NCBI GenBank assembly: GCA_947683625.1
Contig: CANTUR010000639.1
Coordinates: 248,001 to 312,000 of the forward strand
Length of the DNA: 64,000 bases
Direction: 5' to 3'
Source: Mallotus nudiflorus
Lineage: Eukaryota; Streptophyta; Magnoliopsida; Malpighiales; Euphorbiaceae
The notes under the pieces were generated by a model. That model did no database searches and was not told where the DNA came from. It worked only from the letters and a program-made list of their open reading frames with translations. Made by a program: the position numbers and the translations under genes. Within the stretch, counting starts at the first letter, position 1; each line of letters starts with the position of its first letter. Positions 23,308 through 36,192 of the stretch are shown piece after piece.

Positions 23308-26300
23308 TGTAATATCCCGAGTTTTTAAAATATTTTAAACTGCATCGGGATATGCAATTTTAATAATTTTATATATAATTATGATATTTTTATAAGTTTG
23401 ATATTTATTTAAACCTTATTTTAATTATTTTATGCTATTTTAAGTACTTTATGTAAAATTTTTTCGAGAATTTTATTTTCGGGAAAATTAACACGTAAAT
23501 AATTTAATATTAATTATTTTAAACAATTTCACGAATTTGCATGAACTCATATATATTTTTAAAGTGCTAAAATAAAGTGTATATATGTGTATATATTTAA
23601 ATTAAACTAGGGTTTAATTAATTACCCTAATTTTTATTATTTATTATTTAGTTTTAATATTATTTAATTATTTTTAAGTGTATAAATTATTAAATTTATT
23701 AAAATATGTATGTGGTGTATATTTAATATGTGTGAAAATTTATATTATTATAATATATAGTGTGAGTATATATATATATGCATATATACATTAAATATTG
23801 TCAAAAAAATCAAAGTTTGCCAAATTACCGTTTTGCCCCCGACTTCCTCTCCTTCTTTTCGATCACCTCCCATCGCCGTTCCACGGTCTGTCACATCATT
23901 TTCTTCCTGTCATTGTGCCTCCTGGCGTGCCACCTTCTTCCTCAGCCATTCCCGCCACCTGCAGCAGCCGTTTTCGGCGTCGGAGGAGCTCATTTTGGTC
24001 GGAAAGCCGAAACTTGAAGCTAACGTCGATCGACGTGATTCCAGCCACCGTTTTTGACACCGTCAGTCTCTATCTTCTCCTTTAGATCTGATGAGTGTGA
24101 TTCCAAGCTTTTTTTCACTTAAAATGGTCTAGATTTGTCTAGGTTTTGATTTTTGCAATTTCAGCCTATTAGGGTTCTTGATTTTTTTGAGCTTCAATTT
24201 GATTGATTCATGAAAAATTCCTTCACAAAATTTGATCCTAGTAGCTTAATATTAATGTGGGAATTTTTGTAGAATTTTTTGAATTTATTTTGATTTTTGG
24301 GTATTTTTGATTATTTTATTATTATTTTCTAATTTTCGAAAATTAATTAATTAAATTATGAAATTGTGTTTTATGGTAATTATAGGTGTTGAAATAAATT
24401 ATAGGAATTTATTTGGAATTTTTGTGAATTTCTATGTATTTATTTTGAATTTATTTAGTTTATGTAATTTTGAGAAAATAGGGTTAATTATGTGTTTAAT
24501 TGAAATTTATTAGTTAATTGAGTATATTTATTGATATTATTGAAATATATGTTTATAAAATTAATTTTTAGTAATTATATTATTTTTTCTGAATTTTTGG
24601 GTTAATTTTAGTATATTTATATATATAGGGGTATTTTGGTAATTTTACCCTAAATTGGCTAAAAATGTAATTAAATTGGTTTTAATAGTTATTTAAAGTA
24701 TAAAAATGATTTCTACAAATTATTTAGTATTTTTAACTAATTAAAACTATTTTTCGTAAATTATTTCAATTATATATATAATATACGATTTTTCTAATAA
24801 AATGAGTTTTTATCGATTTTTACTGTATTTTTGGGTTAATTATGTAATTTCTACTGATAAAATATATTTTTAGTATATAAGGGTATTTTCGGTATTTTGT
24901 AAATATTTTGTGAATTGTGGACCTTGGTCGGTGAATTGTAGTTTGGAGTCCGACTGTGGGATTGTGATTGTGTTCTGTGTTTATTTTTGAAGTGTATTTC
25001 TTTGCAGGGCCGGCTCTACTCTTTGAGTAGAGAGATGTCCATTTTATAGGGGAGGTTTTGCCGGATTTTCGATAGAATTCTCGTAAAATGTGATGTCCGG
25101 TCGAGCTCTAATCCTAATTCTGTGTCTAATAATCTAGATCGAGTCTTTAGAACTTCTGTAGATGTATTCTGATATTCTGTGATCTTTTGTTTATTTAGTT
25201 GCGTCGAGACTGAGGCTTAGTGGACCGCCCATCGGACCTATCTCGAGGAGCGCAATAATTGTGAGTTACTATTTTATATATATATATGCTCTAGGGTGCA
25301 TGATTTTAGAAATCTATGTTTTATTTTGACTAAAAATGAATTGGTATTAAATAGTACTTGAGTTTATTTTAGTTTACTTTTGGTTTATTTTTGGTATATT
25401 TTAAACTATGTGCATGTTTTATTAATGAATTATGTTTAAAATGTTTTTGAATATATTTCTAGTTTATTCTGTAATTTAGTTGGATTTATTTAACGTATAT
25501 ATGCTCGAAATATACCTGGTTTACTTTTGGTATATTTCTAGTATATATATGATTTATGTTGCTATTTTATTCAATTTCATGCATCATTTATTTATGAATG
25601 TATGTTTTATATAACAAATGAAGGATATCAATAGAACGTGCTACCTAGTGGGCAACACTAGGACCGAGTACGTACCGGTACGCTGATAGCATTAAGGCTA
25701 TATTACTAACCATTTGTGGGTATTGATTGGATTTGATTATTTGATGAGTGAGATATGATTTGGGAGTGTGATTGCTAGAGCTCAGTTGACTAAGTGTCTT
25801 GGGGCCAATCACACTGACAGTCAGACTGCTGGAGCTCGGTTGACTTAGTGTCTCGGGGCTAGTCTACTGTCTAAATGGAATAAGTAAATATATTGGAATA
25901 AGTGAGCCTGCATGGCTAGAGTGTTGTCTAATACTGTTTTGAGGTTGCGATTTTCTAGGGTTCTATTCGATCCTTCATAAACTGTGATTTTTAATAAAAA
26001 TATATAAAATGATTTTATTGCATCTGCGTGTATTTGCTTGTATATATACTTATTATATATATACTATTGATTGTATGCATTGTCATTTAGTATGCATGTA
26101 TATATATTATAGTAATTCACTTAGTGAGGTCTGACTCTCCTCCGTTGACTATTTTTTAGGAGAGTCATCTTTATCAGACCTCAGTAGTAGACCTGTACGC
26201 CGAATTTCTTCCGCTCTAGCTTCTTTATGTAAACTGCTTACCTGAGTTATATTTTTATAATTTAGACACTGCAGTAGTTATAGTCGATTGTGAGATTATT

Positions 26301-26579
26301 GTATTATATTTATATGAGATATGTACTTTAAATATTTGAACTGGATCTGTATTAAAGAGTTATTTATATATGAGATGAGGATATTGATTTAATTTCATTT
26401 GGTGGAAATATTATTTTGATATTTATGATTTTATTCCGCTGTATAATATTGTATTTAATTATGTTGTTATTATTAGTATTGCATGTTTTATTTTATTTTT
26501 AAGGCTTGCTACGGGTTCCAGATTCGAAAGAATTCCTGTTCACTAGCGCCGGTCATGGCCCTTGTTTTGGGTCGTGACA
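23308..26579 (+). mobile_element. Solo LTR A (3,272 bp) in the MULE transposase gene
   Basis: Begins TGTAATATCCCG and ends GGGTCGTGACA. Flanked by TCTTC at 23303-23307 and 26580-26584. Nearly the whole length aligns by eye to LTR B and, in reverse, to LTR C. No primer site, polypurine tract or internal region is attached, so it is a solo LTR, presumably left by LTR-LTR recombination. It splits the transposase reading frame between the acidic region and the DNA-binding domain. It contains a CTCTACTC/GAGTAGAG hairpin (25014-25032) just after a splice-acceptor-like TTTCTTTGCAG. Confidence 0.88.
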
Positions 26580-26584
26580 TCTTC

Positions 26585-27512
26585 AAAGTTGTCTTCATTG
26601 CGATCGCCATATACTCAATGTCAGTTCCAATAAACTTAGCCTCTTCTATTTGTTGTGTTTCACTAAACCATGCTTTATTCACTTCAATTGTCTTTTCAAC
26701 AACTACATCTTCATCCTCAAAGCTCTCTTTAGCTGCATGAATGTTCTCTTCTATGTAAGATATTTTTTCCTTTCTTGCTTCAACTAACTCTTTATCCCTA
26801 GCATTAGAACCATCATCTGCATCAATAACATACTCCTCATTCTCATCTTCAACATTTCTCTCAAACACAGTCCCTGCGTCTTTGGTTTTTCTAAACTGAT
26901 CAATAACATCATTAAATCTTCACCTCCTCGGCCTCAATTTCATTGCTGGATTATCACAAGTCATTTGCACATCTAAATAGCGCTCATCTTTATTCACATT
27001 CATATCATTAGCCATATTTGGTTCACATTCAATTACTGTTTCATCTAATATATTCTCATATAACCCATCAGTATTGTTCTCAAATCCTATAGCATTACCT
27101 ATATTCCTACCCACACTCTCACCCTCCGGCCTAAATTCATTACCTATATTCACAGAGTAATCTAACAGGGGGACTTCATAGACATTAGGCTCATTTAACT
27201 CATGCTCACAATAAATATTAATATTTTCAATATTTTTGCTCCTATAAGCCATTAAAATTTCATGTATCCCACTGTCATTATATATTAATTTCAAATCCAA
27301 TCCCATTTTCCCCCTAGGTTTCAGTGAATATAGTTTTGGTATGTGGGCACACCTCAATAAATCAACCATTTTTACCAACCTAAAGTAGTGCAGCTTATCA
27401 ATATCTACAATAGGGAAATCTTCCACTTCATTGTTGGAATAGCTGAGGTCTGGATCCTTAACAAAAGCCCCTCCATGATGAATCCTTACATTTACTTCAA
27501 TGGGTTCCATCT
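26585..27512 (-). pseudogene. MULE transposase N-terminal part: PB1-like and acidic regions
   Basis: On the minus strand, an acceptor-like TTACGCAG precedes ATG at about 27510. The frame gives MEPIEVNVRIHHGGAFV and YFRLVKMVDLL, the N-terminal domain seen ahead of many plant MULE transposases, then a long linker to 26920. A second frame from 26868 to the LTR is very acidic (DENEEYVIDADDGS, KESFEDEDVVVEKT). It continues, after removing solo LTR A, into ESNEEGNKIIKSRRNRH at 23300. A frame change near 26900 may be an intron or damage. Confidence 0.7.
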
Positions 27513-27642
27513 GCGTAACAAACAAAAAAAGCATCAAATTACACGCACATTCAAAGAATGGAGTAGTTACAATAAAATGCCTCAGTTACACAGTGCATCA
27601 GTTAATGTATGCATTCAATACTTGATTTCCTATAAGAGAAAC

Positions 27643-30600
27643 TGTAATATCCCGTGTTTTTAAATATTTTAATACTGCATCGGGATATGCAGTGTTAATA
27701 ATTTTTGTATATAATATTGATGTTTTATGAGTTTGTTATTTAATTAAAGCTTATTATATTTTTTTAAGTACTTTACGTAAAATTTTTCCGGGACTTGCAT
27801 TTTCGGGGAAATTAATACGTAAATAATTTAATATTAATTATTTTAAACAATTTTACGGACTTGCATGAACTCATATATATTTTTAAAAGTACTAAATAAA
27901 GTGTATATATGTGTGTATTTATTTAAATTAAACTAGTGTTTAATTAGTTACCCTAATTTTTATTATTTATTATTTAGTTTTAATATTATTTAATTATTTT
28001 TTTAGTGTATAAATTATTAAAATATTAATTTATGTGTGTGGTAAATATTTATTGTCCATATAATAATTTATATTAAAATAATATAAAGTATATATATATA
28101 TACATACATATACATATAATATTTATCAAAAATATAAAGTTTGGTTTAATTACAGTTTTGCCATTCATCCTCCCCAACATTCCCGATCACCCTCCCTCAC
28201 GAATCCTGCCACTTTCACGTCGTTCCCTTGCCATCGGTGTGCCTCTCGGCGTGCCACCTCCTTTCTCCAGCTGTTATGCCGCCAGAAGAGCCCATTTCTA
28301 GCATTGGGAAGCTTGTTTTGGCCGAAAAACCAAAACTTGAGTCACAGTTGTTCACAGCGTTTTCAGCCACCATTTTCGACACTGTCGGTCTTTTTCTTCT
28401 CCTTAAGCTCCGGTGAGCATGATTCCAAGCTTTGTTTCACTTAAAATGGTCTAGATTTGCCTAACTTTCGATTTTGTAATTTCAGCCATTTTAGGGTTCT
28501 TGATTTTTTTGAACTTTGAATTGATTGATTCATGAAAAATTACTTCACAAATGTTGTTCCCCTTAGTTTGATCTACATGTGTGAATTTTTGTAGAATTTT
28601 TGGAATTTATTTTGATTTTTGGGTATTTTTGAATATTTTATTATTATTTTCTAATTTTCAAAAATTAATTAATTAAATTATGAAATTGTGTTTTATGGTA
28701 AATATAGGTGTTGAAAATAATTATAGAAATTTATTTTGAATTTTTGTGAATTTTTATGTATTTATTTTGAATTTATATAGTTTATGTAATTTTGAGAAAA
28801 TAGGGTTAATTGTGTGTTTAATTGAAATTAATTAGTTAATTGAGTTTATTTGTTGATATTATTGATAAATATGTTGATAAAATTAATTTTTTGCAATTAT
28901 ATTATTTTTGGTGAATTTTTGAATTAATTTTAGTATATTTATATATATAGGGGTATTTTGGTAATTTTATCCTAACTTGGCTAAAAATGTAATTAAATTG
29001 CTTTTAATAGTTATTTAAGGTATAAAAATGATTTCTACAAATTATTTAATATTTTTCATTAATTAAAACTATTTTTCGTGAATTATTTTCAAATTATATA
29101 TATATAATATACAATTTTTCTAAATAAATGAGTTTTATCGGTTTTTAATGTGTTTTAGGGTTAATTATGTAATTTTCACTTATAAAATGTATTTCTATGA
29201 TATAAGGGTATTTTTGGTATTTTTGTAAATACTCTGTGAATTGTGGACCTCGGTCGGTGAACTGTAGCTTGGAGTCCGATCGAGGGGTTGTGAATGTGAT
29301 TTTATGTCTATTTTTCAAAGTGTGTTTCTTTACAGGGCCGGCTCTACTCTTTGAGTAGAGAGATGTCCGTTTTATAGGGGAGGTTCTACCGAATTTTTGG
29401 TAGAATTCTCGTAAAACGTGATTATCACGACCTAAAACAGGGGCCATGACCGACGCTAGGGAACGAGAATTCTTTCGAATCCGGAACCCGTAGCAAGCCT
29501 AAAAATAAAATAAACATACAATAATAATAATAACAATATCAAATGCAGCGGAAATGAAAATCATAAATATCATAATATTATTTTCACCAACTGGATTTAA
29601 GTCAAATCTCAACTCATCATATATATATAAAATCTTTATACAAATCCAATTCAAATATAATACAACATCTTTTTAAATATTTAACGACTACTGCAGTGTC
29701 TAGACAAAATAAAACTCAAGACTCAGAGAAGTAGTTTACACAAAGAAGCCGGGGCGGAAGAAATCCGGCGTACAGGCCTGCTACTGAGGTCTGAAGATGT
29801 TGACTCTCCTGAAAATTATCAACGAAGGGGAGTCAGACCTCACTGAGTGAATTACTATAATATATATACATACACACTAAGTGACAATGCATACAACCAA
29901 CAGTATATATATAGTATGTATATATACAGGCAAATTCACATAGATGCAGAAAAGTCATTTTATATGTTTTTATTAAAATCATCATTTATGAAGGATCACA
30001 TAGAACCCTAGAATATCGCAACCTCGAAAACAGTGTTAGACAACACTCTAGCCATACAGGCTCACTTAATCCAAATATATCCACTTACTACATTTAGACA
30101 GTAGACTGGCCTCGAGACACTAAGTCAACCGAGCTCCAGCAGTCTGACTGCCAGTGTGATTGGCCCCGAGACACTTGGTCAACCGAGCTCCAGCAATCAC
30201 ACCCAAAACACATCTCACACATCAGATAATCATAACCAATAAATATCCACAAATAAGTTAGTAATATAGCCTAAATACTATAGGCGTACAGGTACGTACT
30301 TGGTCATAGTTCTGCCCACTATGTAGCACGTTCTATTGATATCCTTCATCATTAATAATATAAAACATTCATTCACAAAAATAAATGATGCATGAAGTTC
30401 AATAAAATATCAACATAAACCATATATATACTAAAAATATACCAAAAGTAAACCAGGTATATTTCGAGTATATATACGTCGAATAATTCCAATACAATTA
30501 CAAATAAACTAAAATATACCAAAATATACATAAAAGCATTTTTAAGAATAATTTAGTTATACAACATGCATATAGTTGAAAATATACCAAAATATACCGA

Positions 30601-33600
30601 AAATAAACCTAAGTAATACTTAAATCATTTATGCATATTTTATTAAAATAAATCATACTTTTCTAAAACATGCATCCTAAAACATATATATATAGTATAG
30701 TAACTCACCCTAGTGCGCTCCACGAGACAGGTCCGACGGACCTGGTCCACTAGCCCTCGGTCTCAGCGCAACTAAACAAGCAATAAATAACCGACATCAG
30801 AATAAACCTAACAGAAATCCTAGAATTCGATCTAGAGTATTAAATACGGAAACATAATTAGGGTTCGATCGGATATCACGTTTTACGAGAATTCTACCAA
30901 AAATTCGACAGAACCTCCCCTGTAAAACGGACATCTCTCTACTCAAAAGAGTAGAGCCGACCCTGCAAAGAAACACACTTCAAAAAACAAGCTCAAAACA
31001 AATCCACAACCCCTCGGTCGGACTCCAAACTACAGTCTACCGACCGGGGTCCACAAACACAGAACAATTCAGGAAATACCAAAAATACCCTTATAACATA
31101 GAAATACATTTTATAGGTAGAAATTACATAATTAACCTTTAAACACAATAAAAATCGATAAAACTCATTTTATTAGTAAAACCGTATATTATATATATAA
31201 TTGAAAATAATTCACGAAAAATAGTTTTAATTAGTTAAAAATACTAAATAATTTATAGAAATCATTTGTATACCTTAAATAACTATTAAAACCAATTAAA
31301 TTACATTTTTAGCCAATTTAGGGTAAAATTACCAAAATACCCCTATATATATAAATATACTATAATTACTTCAAAAATTCACCAAAAATTATAAAATTAT
31401 CCAAAATTAATTTTATCAACATATTTATCAATAATATTAATAATTAAACTCAATTAACCAATTAAATACAATTAAAAACACAATTAACCCTAATTTCCCA
31501 AATTACATAAACTTCAATAATTCAAAATAAATACTTAGAAGTTCATAAAAATTCCAAATAAATTCCTATAATTCATTTCAACACCTAATTTAACCATAAA
31601 ACACAATTTCATAATTTAAATAATTAATTTCCGAAAATTAGAAAATAATATTAAAATATTCAAAAATACACAAAAATCCAAAAAATCTCCAAAAATTCCA
31701 AAAAAATTCATACATGTATATTAAGCTACTAGGATCAACATTTGTGAAGGGAGCTTTCATTAATCAATCAATTCGAAGCTTAAAAAAATCAAAAACCCTA
31801 ATGTGACCGAAATTGAAAATTCGAAACCTAAGCAATTCTAGACCATTTAAGCTCAAACCAAAGCTAGAATCACACTCAACAGAGCTCAAGGAGAAGAAAG
31901 AGACTGGCGGTGTCAAAAATGGTGGCCGAAATCATCGTGATCGACGGTGAAGAGAAGTTCGGCTTCTCCGGCCAAAATCGACTTCCAAGCGCCGGAATCC
32001 GCTGCTACCGGCGGCGAGGATGGCTAGAGAAGGTGGTGGCACACCGGACGGCACACCAGTGGTGAGGAAATGGGACAGCAGCGATCGGAACGGCGAAGGG
32101 AATCGGTCGGGGAAGAAGAAGCTCACTCGGGGGCCAAAATGTAATTTTCCAAAGTTTTGGTTTTTTTGATGTATTATATGTATATATATATACTTTGTAC
32201 TATATAATAAAATAATATTAAATTACACACATTAAATATACACCACACACATAAAATTTAATATTTTAATAATTTATACTAAATAAAAATAATTAAATAA
32301 CAATAAAACTAATAAATAATTAATAAAATATTAGGGTAATACTAAACCCTAATTAAATAAATAATTATATGTATACACGGTGTTTAATATTTTAAAATAT
32401 GTATGAGTTCATGCAAGTCTGAAAATATATTTAAAATAATTAATAATAAATTATTTATGTGAAAATTTCCCCGAAAATACAAGTCCCGGGAAAATTTTAT
32501 GTAAAGTACTGTAAATAATACACAATAATTAAAATGGATTTTAAATACATAACAACTCATAAAAATATCATATAATATACAGAAATTATTAACACTGCAT
32601 ATCCCGGTACAGTGTAAAAATATTTAAAAAGTACGGGATATTACAGTGATGTCCGGTCAAGCCCTAATTCTAATTCTGTGTCTAATATTCTAGATCGAGT
32701 TTCTAGGATTTTTTGTTAAGTTTATTCTGATGTCTGTTATTTTTGTATGTTTAGTTACGCCGAGACCGAGGCCTAATGGACCAGGCCTGTCGGACCCATC
32801 TTGAGGAGCGCACTAAGTGTGAGTTACTATTCTATATATATATGCTTTAGGGTGCATGATTTAGAATTGTATGTTTTATTTCGATTAATTATGCATAAAT
32901 AATTCAATTAGTATTTAAGTTTATTTTTAGTTTACTTTTTGGTTTATTTTTGGTTTATTATTGGTATATTTTAAACTATATGCATGTTTTATTAATGAAC
33001 TATGTTTAAAATGTTTTCAAATACATTTCTAGTTTATTTTTTAATTTAATTGGATTTATTTAATGTATATATACTCGAAATATACTTGGTTTAATTTTGA
33101 TATATTTCTAGTATATATATGGTTATTATTGCTATTATATTTAAATTCATGCATCATTTATTTTTATGAATGTATGCTTTATATTTCAATGAAGGATATC
33201 AATAGAACATGCTACTTAGTGGGCAGCACTAGGACCGAGTACGTACCGGTACGCTGATAGCATTTAGGCTATATTACTAACGATTTGTGGACATTGATTG
33301 AATATGATTATTTGATGTGTGATATGATTTGGGAGTGTGATTGCTGGAGCTCGATTGACCAAGTGTCTCGGGGCCAATCACACTGACAGTCAGACTGCTG
33401 GAGCTCGGTTGACTTAGTATCTCGGGGCCAGTCTACTATCCAAATGGAAAAAGTGAATATATTGGAATAAGTGAGCCTGTATGGCTAGAGTGTTGTCTAA
33501 CACTGTTTTCGAGGTTGCGATATTCTAGGGTTCTATTCGTTCCTTCATAAACAGTGATTTTCAATAAAAATATATAAAATGATTTTTATTGCATATGTGC

Positions 33601-34146
33601 GTATTTGCTTGTATACATACATATTATATATACTTTTGACTGTGTGCATTGGCATTTAGTATGCATGTATATATATTATAGTAATTCACTCAGTGAGGTC
33701 TGACTCCCCTCCGTTGACTATTTTTCAGGAGAGTCATCGTCTTCAGACCTCAATAGCAGGCCTGTATGCTAGATTTCTTCCACCTCGGCTTCTTTGTGTA
33801 AACTGCTCACTTGAGTTTTATTTTATGATCTAGACACTGTAGTAGTCATAAAATTGTTAAAAGATATTGTAGTATATTTGTATGAGTTATGTATTTTAAG
33901 AATTTGAACGGGACTTGTACTAAAAGAGTTTATTTATATATGAGTTGAAGATTTGATTTAATTTCATTTGGTGGAATTATTATTTTGATATTTATGATTT
34001 TATTCCGCTACATAATATTTTACTTAAATGTGTTGTTATTTTTTCTATTGCATGTTTTATTTTATTTTAGGCTTGCTACGGGTTCCGGATTTGAAAGAAT
34101 TCCTGTTCCCTAGCACCAGTCATGGCCCCTGTTTTGGGTCGTGACA
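27643..34146 (+). mobile_element. Solo LTR B, split by LTR C
   Basis: Begins TGTAATATCCCG at 27643 and ends GGGTCGTGACA at 34146. Flanked by GAAAC at 27638-27642 and 34147-34151. Removing LTR C and one GTGAT copy leaves about 3,276 bp, almost the length of LTR A. It lies just upstream of the MULE transposase start, in the former promoter or 5' UTR. Confidence 0.88.
29423..32645 (-). mobile_element. Solo LTR C (3,223 bp), inverted inside LTR B
   Basis: Reads on the minus strand from TGTAATATCCCG (32645) to GGTCGTGATA (29423); the last bases differ from the family ending GTGACA by one G-to-A change. Flanked by GTGAT at 29418-29422 and 32646-32650. It interrupts LTR B in the conserved block CTCGTAAAACGTGAT/GTCCGG. 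The strand and duplication show an independent later insertion of the same family. Confidence 0.88.
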
Positions 34147-34404
34147 GAAACTTCACTTTTTAACGATCATTTGTTTATAATCAATCATAGTACCAATTGC
34201 TTCTTTGATATAACTTCATTTTCCCCAGTTGCTTTGTTTAGATTTTTCTTTATTTCTTTTTGGTAACAAAATGAGTCTTATAGAACATTTTACAAAAGAA
34301 AAACAAAACCAGGTGGTTGTTAGATCATACTTGCATGATCGACATGTGTCTTCCTCTTCCCGCCATTTAAAAAAAAATTATTTACTCTTCACTTAACTCT
34401 CTCT

Positions 34405-34557
34405 AAAAAGATCGTGTATGACACGTGATGGGTCAGGCTTGAATTAGGGGCCAAATAGCCAAATTTGGGATTTGTATGGGTTTAATAGGCCAAAAAGTTA
34501 TTTTTGGGCCTAATTGCACATCGGGTGATAGTTTAGGGGTAAATTGTCACTTAAACC
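34405..34557 (-). repeat. MULE right terminal inverted repeat
   Basis: Reverse complement of the left end at 19094-19250, with only scattered substitutions. Confidence 0.85.
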
Positions 34558-34566
34558 CCAATTCAA

Positions 34567-35295
34567 TTGCAGAATTTGATTGGCTATAGTATGTTAATAT
34601 CTATCACCAACTAGCATCAACAATAACTACTTTTAATAGCATAGTAATTCATCAATCATTAACAGGGATGTTTAGAAAATGGAAAACTCTTATGTCAAGA
34701 ACCAAAATATAGCAGATAGGAATTCACTTATTGCTCAAGCCATATATGTACATGCCTTCATAATATAATAATGAGTAAAGCTAAAAGTGAATTTAAGTGA
34801 ATAGAAAAGTAATGCATTATCAATAATATACATGTCATGCACATTATCTGAATGATGCCTTCTTCATTTCCTTTTTTATATCTTTGTAGTTTGGTGCATC
34901 AATATTTTTAAATGATGTTTTTCATCCATCTATGTCTCATCTACTTTTAATATAAGAAAAATTAAAAATCCATGATTTAACCATATCGTTGCAATAGGTC
35001 TAGATATTATAAAGATTGAATAATAAATTTGGTTTCTTGATAAAAACTAGCATGTTCTTGGCGCTTAAAGTTATTTTTTTAGCTTGATTCTAAGAAGAAT
35101 AATTATCTTATATTAATAAAGCTTAGATAAGAGGCATTCAAAGGTTATCTGAGTGATGGAGAAAATAAGGATTTGAAGGATCTATAGTTTGGGTAGAGGA
35201 CTAGGTATGAGAAGTATTTTCTAAGGTATTGTTCCCACAAGAACCATCAAATGTATTTTTAGAAGACATAGTGATATATAAAGGGTATTTGAATG

Positions 35296-35333
<38 letters not shown>

Positions 35334-35365
35334 GAAGAAGATAATAGATCAATTATGTTGCTCTG
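34567..35365. other. AT-rich intergenic DNA with (AT)n
   Basis: No gene recognised. An (AT)n microsatellite lies at 35299-35332. On the minus strand about 34840-34905 there is a short lysine-rich reading (NIDAPNYKDIKKEMKKA) ending in a stop. It looks protein-like but is too short to assign. Confidence 0.4.
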
Positions 35366-36192
35366 TGTTGGTGGGTAATAATCCTACATTGAAAAGATGG
35401 ACTTATAACTGAGAGGGTGATACAAACCAAATGGCTAAGGCCATTTTGGCAGAAGGTATACCTATAATGAAGTCCATTCTTATATTTTGGAGGCCTAATT
35501 GGAGATTTCAAGTTCAAGTCCAATTGGTGCAAAGCCCGACACTTAAGCCTAACTTAAAGTTTAAGCAAGTCAAAGTCTATGAAGCCCGATTTCTTAATAT
35601 AGTATCAAAGCCCACGAGTGCCCTAACAGGCTAAGAATATCTTAGAGGCTCGTGTGGATGTTTGAAAGCCTAAGATGGAGGCTCGATATTTGATGGTCCA
35701 AGTGAACAACCCAAGAGTAGACGTTGCACTTGAAGAGATTTGAAGAGGTCCATGGACTATTTAAAGACTAGAAAAGGCCATAGAGTCAAAGAGAGCTAGG
35801 TCTGGACTTGTGATATTTTAAAGCTTTAGGAAATTTGATGAGATTAAAAGAAACCATAAAGCCTAAAGAGTAGGAGGCCTGGATTGGATCAGTTCATATT
35901 GAAGCAAGTGACAATTGACCCAAAGGCCTAGTTGCACTTGAGGGGGAGTGTTGGAGAATGAATTGAGTAATAATTCCACATTGAAAATATGAGCTTTATA
36001 ATTGAGGGAGAGCTATAAACCAAATAGCTAAGGAAAATTTGGTGGAAGGTATACCTATGATGAAGCCCATTCTTGTGTTTTGAAAGCCCAATTAAAGATT
36101 TTAAGTTTAAGTCTGATTGGTGCAAGGCCCAATAATTAAATCCGATTTAAAGTTTAAGCATATCGAAGTTCATGGAGTCCGGTTTCTTAATA
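35366..36192 (+). mobile_element. TRIM (miniature LTR retrotransposon), 827 bp
   Basis: Direct terminal repeats at 35366-35599 and 35949-36192 share TGTTGG starts and TTTCTTAATA ends, plus internal blocks such as GAAGGTATACCTAT and TTAAAGTTTAAGCA. The first repeat is followed by TAGTATCAAAGCCCACGAG, close to an initiator-Met tRNA primer site. The second is preceded by a GAGGGGGAG polypurine tract. The internal part is only about 350 bp and non-coding. Flanks CTCTG and CTCTC match at 4 of 5 bases. Confidence 0.8.

Larger units (their letters stand above)
19094..34557. mobile_element. Mutator-like element (MULE), 15.5 kb with nested insertions
   Basis: The first and last 150 bp or so are inverted repeats. 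The left end reads GGTTTAAGTGGCAATTTACC and continues ATGTGCAATTAGGCCC. The right end is its reverse complement with few differences. Flanks CCAATTCCA (19085-19093) and CCAATTCAA (34558-34566) match at 8 of 9 bases, the duplication length typical of Mutator. Inside lie a MULE transposase gene on the minus strand, a GRF zinc-finger gene on the plus strand and three solo LTRs. Without the LTRs the element would be about 5.7 kb. Confidence 0.85.

Noticed and set aside
23778..24085. Overlapping Pro/Ser-rich frames in LTR A, with a similar one in LTR B
   Set aside because: They lie in a C-rich leader of a solo LTR in several frames at once and are not conserved as protein between copies.
26483..26740. 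85-codon plus-strand frame spanning the end of LTR A
   Set aside because: It crosses the LTR border into antisense transposase sequence, so it is a chance join.
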